From assembly GCF_900444945.1 (NCBI RefSeq), contig NZ_UFRM01000001.1:816501-880500 (forward strand): 64,000 nt of DNA. Direction: 5' to 3'. The position numbers were made by a program, and so were the translations under genes. Below are positions 59,217 to 64,000 of the stretch, piece after piece. Numbering within the stretch: position 1 is the first letter of the stretch; every line of letters begins with the position of its first letter. The notes under the pieces were generated by a model, which was not told the origin of the DNA, ran no database searches, and saw only the letters and a program-made list of their open reading frames with translations. This stretch comes from Actinobacillus lignieresii (GTDB taxonomy: Bacteria > Pseudomonadota > Gammaproteobacteria > Enterobacterales > Pasteurellaceae).

Positions 59217-60065
59217 TTATTTGCCGGAGTTATATGCCGGTGTTTGATATAACGGAGCCGGACCATTAGGACCTGCCACATTACCACCCTCATTTTGTTT
59301 TAATACGCCGCCGTTCGCAGTTACTTCAACTCGACGATTTGGACGTAAACAGTCTTTTAATTCTTGACCGTGAGGAATACCGTCACAAGCTTTCACTTGT
59401 TGAGCTTTACCGTAACCGACCGCATTAATATTTGCAGTCACGCCTTGTTGAACTAAACGCGCTTTAACCATATTTGCGCGACGTTGTGATAAATCCAAGT
59501 TATATTTTTCAGAACCTAAGCGGTCTGTATAACCTGCAACTTTAACTTGTTCCGCTTTAGAAGATTTTAATTGAGCCGCAACATTATCCACAACTTCTTT
59601 ACCTTTTGCGGTTAATGTATCTTTATCAAAGTCGAATAAGAAGTCGCCGCTTAAGTTAAATGATGCGTTACCGTTACAACCGTTCGGATACCAGAAAAAG
59701 CTTTGAGCATTCATATCTTTGTCAAATAATACTTTGAATTGACAAATTTTATGCACACCGTTTTCACGGTAGTTAAATGCATAATCCCACTCACGCACAC
59801 CGTATAAACCTTCTTCAAAATGCGGACGACCGATTAGATTATATAATTGATCTTTATTCATACCGCGTTCAATTTGGCGTACGTTTTCCCAATTAGGCCA
59901 TGAACCGAATTGAGAACCGTCATGATTAAACTCTGATTCTGAAATTTTAGGGAATACCGGATTCTCTGTGGTACCTTCATCGGTTACGTTACTTAAATTA
60001 CCGCAAGCCGTTACTGCTAAAGCGATACCCGATAATAATCCGCGAAAAACAGTCGTATTTTTCAT
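59217..60065 (-). CDS. lipoprotein with BamE-like and OmpA C-terminal domains
   Basis: Outer-membrane lipoprotein of 282 residues. Signal peptide ends in AVTAC with lipobox Cys22 (MKNTTVFRG start at 60065; an earlier start at 60098 lacks sense). The first domain has VRQIERGMNKDQLYNLIGRP and EWDYAFNYRENG, the SmpA/OmlA (BamE) pattern. The second is an OmpA/Pal peptidoglycan-binding domain: FDFDKDTLTAKGKEVVDNVA, DLSQRRANMVKARLV and the Asn-Arg-Arg of LRPNRRVEV. The fusion tethers a BamE-like module to the wall. Role unknown. Confidence 0.88.
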   Translation of the reverse strand: MKNTTVFRGLLSGIALAVTACGNLSNVTDEGTTENPVFPKISESEFNHDGSQFGSWPNWENVRQIERGMNKDQLYNLIGRPHFEEGLYGVREWDYAFNYRENGVHKICQFKVLFDKDMNAQSFFWYPNGCNGNASFNLSGDFLFDFDKDTLTAKGKEVVDNVAAQLKSSKAEQVKVAGYTDRLGSEKYNLDLSQRRANMVKARLVQQGVTANINAVGYGKAQQVKACDGIPHGQELKDCLRPNRRVEVTANGGVLKQNEGGNVAGPNGPAPLYQTPAYNSGK

Positions 60066-60198
60066 CGTAAGATGTCCTTTATAGATTAAAAACTTCATTC
60101 ATTTTATATAATGCTAAATACCTGAATACGGCATATAGATTATAATTAATTCTACAATATAATAATGTTTTATTCTAGCACTAAATTGACGAAACTAA

Positions 60199-61914
60199 TT
60201 AAATAACGATATTTTCTATTCTTAATTGTAAATTTTTATTTCCTTTAAACTCATTAATATCCAGTTTATAAATAAGTCGAGCCGACTTAATTGATAGATC
60301 GGGAAAAATACGCAAATCCGCATTAAACCAAATCGCATCAAATAAGCCGCCGAAAGGCTGCTCTACCATCAGTTTCAAATGTTTGCCGCCTAATATTCTT
60401 TGTTGCAGTATTTTAAACTCTCCTTCAAAGAGCGGTTCGGGAAAACTTTGTCCCCAAGGTCCGGCTTTTTGTAATAATTCCGCAATATGAATATTTAATT
60501 CGTTCGAAGACAATTCGCCGTCGGTATAAATTACGCCCTGTAATTGTTCCGGCGCAATTATTTCGTCAATCACTTCATCAAATATATGCTGAAATTTAAG
60601 AAAGTTATTTTGATGAATCGTTAGCCCCGCCGCCATCGCATGACCGCCGAATTTCACGATTAAATTCGGATGTTTCACATCAATACGTTCTAATAAATCA
60701 CGCATATGCAAGCCGGCAATCGAACGCGCCGATCCTTTTAAATATTCGCTATCTTCGCTCTCTTGCGCAAATACAATGACCGGTCGATGAAATTGATCTT
60801 TAATACGCGAAGCTAGAATACCAATGACGCCCTGATGCCAATCGGCCTGATATAATGCGATACCGTGCGCTTGATCTTTTTGCATTAACGCAGGTAAATT
60901 TGCGCAAATCGCCAACGCCTCGGTTTTCATTTCTTGCTCAAATTCTTTACGGGTCTGGTTTAAGCTGTCCAACTCAAAAGCCAGCTGACGGGCAATCTCC
61001 ATATTTTCCGCAATTAATAATTCCACTCCAAGCGACATATTTTCCAAACGCCCCGCCGCATTTAAACGAGGTGCGATGGCAAAACCTAAATCTCCGGCTT
61101 GTAAAGAAGACAACTCTCGTTTAGATACTTCCGCTAATGCACGAATACCCGCTCGGCAATGCCCCGAACGAATTCGAGTTAATCCTTGATATACTAGAAT
61201 TCGGTTATTGTGATCAAGCGGAACCACATCCGCAACCGTTCCTAATGCGACAAGATCCAGAAGCTCGGCTAAGTTCGGCTCTTTTGAAGAAAATAATTGT
61301 GCCTCACGCATTTGACTGCGTAATGCCAGCATGACATAAAAAGCAACCCCCACGCCGGCCAGTGATTTGGAAGGAAAAGAACAATCGGCTAAATTCGGAT
61401 TAACCATCGCATCCGCATTCGGTAACGTTTCGGCAGGTAAATGATGATCGGTAACCAATACTTTTATATGATGCGACTTTAACAATGCAATTCCTTCAAA
61501 AGAAGAAATACCGTTATCCACGGTAACGACCAAATCCGCACCTTTTGCCAATACCATCTCGGCTACGGCGACACTTAAGCCGTATCCCTGAGAGAAACGA
61601 TCCGGAATTAAATAATCTACATTTTTAAACCCTAATTGGCGCAATGCCAAAATCGTCAATGCCGTACTGGTTGCTCCGTCCGCATCAAAATCTCCGACAA
61701 TTACAATGCGGGATTGTTGTTTAAATGCATCAATCAAGAGGCTGACTGCCTGTTCTATATTCGCAAGTTGCTGCGGACGATATAAATATTGTAAAGAACG
61801 TTCCAATTCCTGAATGGAATTAATGCCTCTGCTTTGGTATAAGCGATTTAATAAAGGATTTTCAGATAGAGTGACCGAAGTTAATGGCGGTCGTTGTTTG
61901 ATTAGCTTTTGCAC
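60199..61914 (-). CDS. recJ: single-stranded-DNA-specific exonuclease RecJ
   Basis: 5'-3' ssDNA exonuclease for recombination and mismatch repair. DHH motifs are VVGDFDADGATST and VTVDNGISS, VLVTDHHLP, then GVGVAFYVMLALR and DLVALGTVADVVPL; DHHA1 has KFGGHAMAAG. The frame is open to an ATG at 61956, but that lies inside a paired-uptake-signal terminator. The GTG at 61914 (VQKLIKQRPPLTS) gives 571 residues against 577 in E. coli. dsbC-recJ order is conserved in enterics. Confidence 0.95.
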   Translation of the reverse strand: MQKLIKQRPPLTSVTLSENPLLNRLYQSRGINSIQELERSLQYLYRPQQLANIEQAVSLLIDAFKQQSRIVIVGDFDADGATSTALTILALRQLGFKNVDYLIPDRFSQGYGLSVAVAEMVLAKGADLVVTVDNGISSFEGIALLKSHHIKVLVTDHHLPAETLPNADAMVNPNLADCSFPSKSLAGVGVAFYVMLALRSQMREAQLFSSKEPNLAELLDLVALGTVADVVPLDHNNRILVYQGLTRIRSGHCRAGIRALAEVSKRELSSLQAGDLGFAIAPRLNAAGRLENMSLGVELLIAENMEIARQLAFELDSLNQTRKEFEQEMKTEALAICANLPALMQKDQAHGIALYQADWHQGVIGILASRIKDQFHRPVIVFAQESEDSEYLKGSARSIAGLHMRDLLERIDVKHPNLIVKFGGHAMAAGLTIHQNNFLKFQHIFDEVIDEIIAPEQLQGVIYTDGELSSNELNIHIAELLQKAGPWGQSFPEPLFEGEFKILQQRILGGKHLKLMVEQPFGGLFDAIWFNADLRIFPDLSIKSARLIYKLDINEFKGNKNLQLRIENIVI

Positions 61915-61941
61915 TATTTTTCTTCTTTTCGTTATAAATAA

Positions 61942-61990
61942 AACAAGCGGTATCATTTTGCAAAAATTTTACAAAATCAGACCGCTTGTA
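61942..61990 (-). terminator. dsbC terminator, facing uptake signals
   Basis: ACAAGCGGT and ACCGCTTGT arms with further ATTTTG/CAAAAT pairing, 16-64 bases downstream of the dsbC stop. Confidence 0.75.
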
Positions 61991-62005
61991 TTCAAGAACT
62001 TAATG

Positions 62006-62701
62006 CTATTCGCTTAACATTTTAAGTAATTCTTTAGGTTCTACATAACCGGCAATCAATTGACCGGTGCTATCGACTATATTCGGGGTGCCTGTTACGC
62101 CGAATTTAATGCCGAGTTCATGGTGTTTTTTTACGATATTCGGTGTTTTTACTTCTTTCGGTAAAGTACCGTTTTCCGCATCGGTTAATGCTTTCACTTT
62201 ATCCGCCGATGTCCAAATCGCTTCCATTTGTTTTGCGGTTTGTGTATTCATTCCGCCGCGAGGGAAAGCGAGGAAACGAATGGTAATACCCAAATCGTTA
62301 TACTCTTTAATACGTTGGAACATTAAATGGCAATAATGACAGGTAATATCCATAAATACGGTAACTACGTGCTTCTCATTTTTTGCCGGATAAATAATCA
62401 TCTCTTTTTCCAATGCATTTAAATCCGCTAACAATGATTTGTTAGTAATATTAACCGCTTTGCCGTTTTTCAGTTCAAAAATTTGCCCTTGGATCACAAA
62501 ACGTCCGTTTTCACTGATTTGTACCACGCCTTCATTTGAAACGGCGGTTCTAAAACCGGGCAGCGCCGAATCACTGATTTTTACATTCGTCGCGCCCATC
62601 CCTTCTAACGTTTTTACCAAGCTCATATCATCAGCCATCACGGGAGATATGCATAAGCCCATTAAAGAAACGGAAAATAATGCCGTTACATTTTTTTTCA
62701 T
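62006..62701 (-). CDS. dsbC: thiol:disulfide isomerase DsbC
   Basis: Periplasmic disulfide isomerase, 231 residues, kept reduced by DsbD. Signal peptide about 1-23 (CISPVMA|DD). The N-terminal dimer domain comes first, then a thioredoxin domain with active site DITCHYCHLMF and cis-Pro GTPNIV. The redox pair is Cys-His-Tyr-Cys, not the Cys-Gly-Tyr-Cys of E. coli DsbC. Confidence 0.94.
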   Translation of the reverse strand: MKKNVTALFSVSLMGLCISPVMADDMSLVKTLEGMGATNVKISDSALPGFRTAVSNEGVVQISENGRFVIQGQIFELKNGKAVNITNKSLLADLNALEKEMIIYPAKNEKHVVTVFMDITCHYCHLMFQRIKEYNDLGITIRFLAFPRGGMNTQTAKQMEAIWTSADKVKALTDAENGTLPKEVKTPNIVKKHHELGIKFGVTGTPNIVDSTGQLIAGYVEPKELLKMLSE

Positions 62702-62719
62702 GATTAAATATCCTATAAA

Positions 62720-64000
62720 TTAAAATTTTAATTTTGCTTCAACATATTTAGCACGCGTTAAGAACTTCTTACGTTCTTTATCCGCCATACCCGAATTTGA
62801 ACCGGGTAATTTCACCGTCATCGGATTAACCGGTCTTCCGTTAAGATGGAATTCATAGTGTAAATGAGGTCCCGTAGAAGCTCCCGTATTTCCCGATAAC
62901 GCAATACGCTCACCTTTTTTCACACTTTGTCCGACTCTTACCAACGTTTTACTCAAGTGCATATAAACCGTGGTAATGTGACCGTGACGAATTTTAATAT
63001 AACGCCCCGCACCTTTTGCCTGATAAGCGATATGTTCAACCACACCGTCCGACGGTGCGATAATCGGCGTTCCCGTCGGTATGCCGAAATCCACCCCATT
63101 ATGCGGTCTGACTCTGCGCGTGACCGGATGTAAACGTCTAGGATTATAGTGCGATGATACCCTTGCATTAAATAACAAAGGAATACGGGCAAATCCTCTA
63201 CTGAGGGTTTCACCGTGGCTACTGTAATAACGTCCGTTATCCGCTTGAATCGCATAATAACGTTTCTTACCGCTGACAATCAGGATGCCTTCTACGTTGC
63301 CGACTTCCGTTACCGTACCGTTGATGTATTCACGTTTTACCAAAATTGCGAAACGATCGCCTTTTTTCAGTTTATTGGTTGCAATTTGCGACTGCAATCC
63401 GACCGCCAACTGATTTACTTGCCGTTCCGAAAGCCCCACTTCTTTAAGACTTGAAGAAAAAGAACCGCTAATTACACCACGTACCACATCTTGTCGCCAT
63501 TCGCCTTTCTTCTCTATTTTTTGAAAGACCCATTTACCGTTATCTTTACGCTCATAAATACGTTCTTCTTTTTCAGATACCAACCAGTTCATATATTCCA
63601 ACTCGCCGTGGTTATCCAAAATCCAGTAGAATTGCTGACCGCCGTCTAAATTAGCCAATTCCGGAAAACGTTTAATCATAGCTCTGGCATCACTTGCACC
63701 TAAACCGGACTGCTCCAAAACATCTTTGAGCTTATCACCGCGACCGACGGTATAACTGAATTGATCCTGAATGCGTAACGCTTCGTCCGCGACGTCTAAA
63801 ATATCGTTTAAGACTTTCTCAGCCTCTTGAGGCAACTTTTCTTCATTCTCTTTATTTTCGACTTTAGAGATCTCGCCCTCTTGCCCTTCAACCTCATCAT
63901 CTTCCGCTAAAAGATCATCATAAGAGGTTGCGGAGTTATCTTCTGCGGCTAATTCCGAATTTTTCTCGTCTTCGGAAACTTCTTCATTAGCTTCCGTATT
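62720..64000 (-). CDS. mepM: M23 murein DD-endopeptidase MepM-like, 3' part
   Basis: The reading frame continues past the right window edge, so the N-terminus and membrane anchor are missing. The visible part begins in an acidic linker rich in Glu/Asp (63836-64000). Next is an OapA/LysM-like region ([20 protein letters not shown]). The LytM/M23 domain follows with zinc ligands in [13 protein letters not shown] (HxxxD) and [10 protein letters not shown] (HxH), both intact, so the enzyme is probably active. It cuts cross-links to permit cell-wall growth. H. influenzae HI0409-type proteins have the same layout. Confidence 0.9.
   Translation of the reverse strand, partial: NTEANEEVSEDEKNSELAAEDNSATSYDDLLAEDDEVEGQEGEISKVENKENEEKLPQEAEKVLNDILDVADEALRIQDQFSYTVGRGDKLKDVLEQSGLGASDARAMIKRFPELANLDGGQQFYWILDNHGELEYMNWLVSEKEERIYERKDNGKWVFQKIEKKGEWRQDVVRGVISGSFSSSLKEVGLSERQVNQLAVGLQSQIATNKLKKGDRFAILVKREYINGTVTEVGNVEGILIVSGKKRYYAIQADNGRYYSSHGETLSRGFARIPLLFNARVSSHYNPRRLHPVTRRVRPHNGVDFGIPTGTPIIAPSDGVVEHIAYQAKGAGRYIKIRHGHITTVYMHLSKTLVRVGQSVKKGERIALSGNTGASTGPHLHYEFHLNGRPVNPMTVKLPGSNSGMADKERKKFLTRAKYVEAKLKF

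Overview
The window is chromosomal DNA of a gamma-proteobacterium of the family Pasteurellaceae. The uptake signal core ACAAGCGGT (or its complement ACCGCTTGT) occurs about twenty times, often as facing pairs that form intergenic hairpins. This is the signal type of the Actinobacillus pleuropneumoniae / Mannheimia / H. ducreyi branch, not the AAGTGCGGT type of H. influenzae. With the gene content, an Actinobacillus close to A. pleuropneumoniae is the best guess. Nearly everything is core genome. I see no prophage, complete insertion sequence, CRISPR array, tRNA or rRNA operon.

Layout. 0-6.5 kb: 5' end of parC, then pnp-nlpI-deaD-tadA. 6.6-9.6 kb: PLP synthase pdxST facing its MocR-type regulator pdxR. 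9.6-14.8 kb: frr, pyrH, tsf and rpsB on the minus strand, interrupted by a phosphoethanolamine transferase on the plus strand; an S2-type leader precedes rpsB. 14.8-19.0 kb: an ABC transporter, then a TonB receptor and a tadG gene that both lack their 5' ends and are joined head to head, the scar of a large deletion. 19-24.4 kb: recO-era-rnc-lepB-lepA. 24.5-32.4 kb: a ten-gene thiamine operon behind a TPP riboswitch, without thiC. 32.6-38.2 kb: AGCS amino-acid symporter (PurR-like box), NicO metal transporter with its DUF1007 partner, RNase P RNA, rplY, a short malic enzyme. 38.4-41.2 kb: ElyC/YdcF-like protein, rimK-nfsA. 41-44.7 kb: a YgaV/BigR-like ArsR regulator facing a five-gene operon built around a Tat-exported sulfide:quinone-oxidoreductase-like flavoprotein. 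44.7-64 kb: mtgA-trpR, lolA, polA, trpBA with a TrpR operator, ydfG, ycgN, fhs with a PurR box, a YbjQ-like gene, rdgB, a GNAT, ybhA-narQ, an OmpA-like lipoprotein, recJ, dsbC, and a mepM-like M23 peptidase running off the window.

How the genes work together. PdxST makes PLP, PdxR probably senses it, and YbhA (50 kb away) can dephosphorylate it. The thi operon makes the thiazole half of thiamine (ThiF, S, G, H), imports and salvages the pyrimidine half (ThiXYZ, TenA, ThiD) and joins them (ThiE). TrpR is encoded 6 kb from its apparent target trpBA. Two PurR-like boxes, at fhs and at the AGCS symporter, tie one-carbon and probably glycine supply to purine status.

The candidate for a little-described system is the operon at 41.3-44.7 kb: a predicted persulfide-responsive regulator, a Cys-bearing DUF2892 membrane protein, a periplasmic SQR-like enzyme, a small membrane protein, a TDT-family transporter broken by one in-frame amber codon, and a CxxC AhpD-like protein. 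It has a near-consensus promoter with an AT-rich repeat just downstream of the -10.
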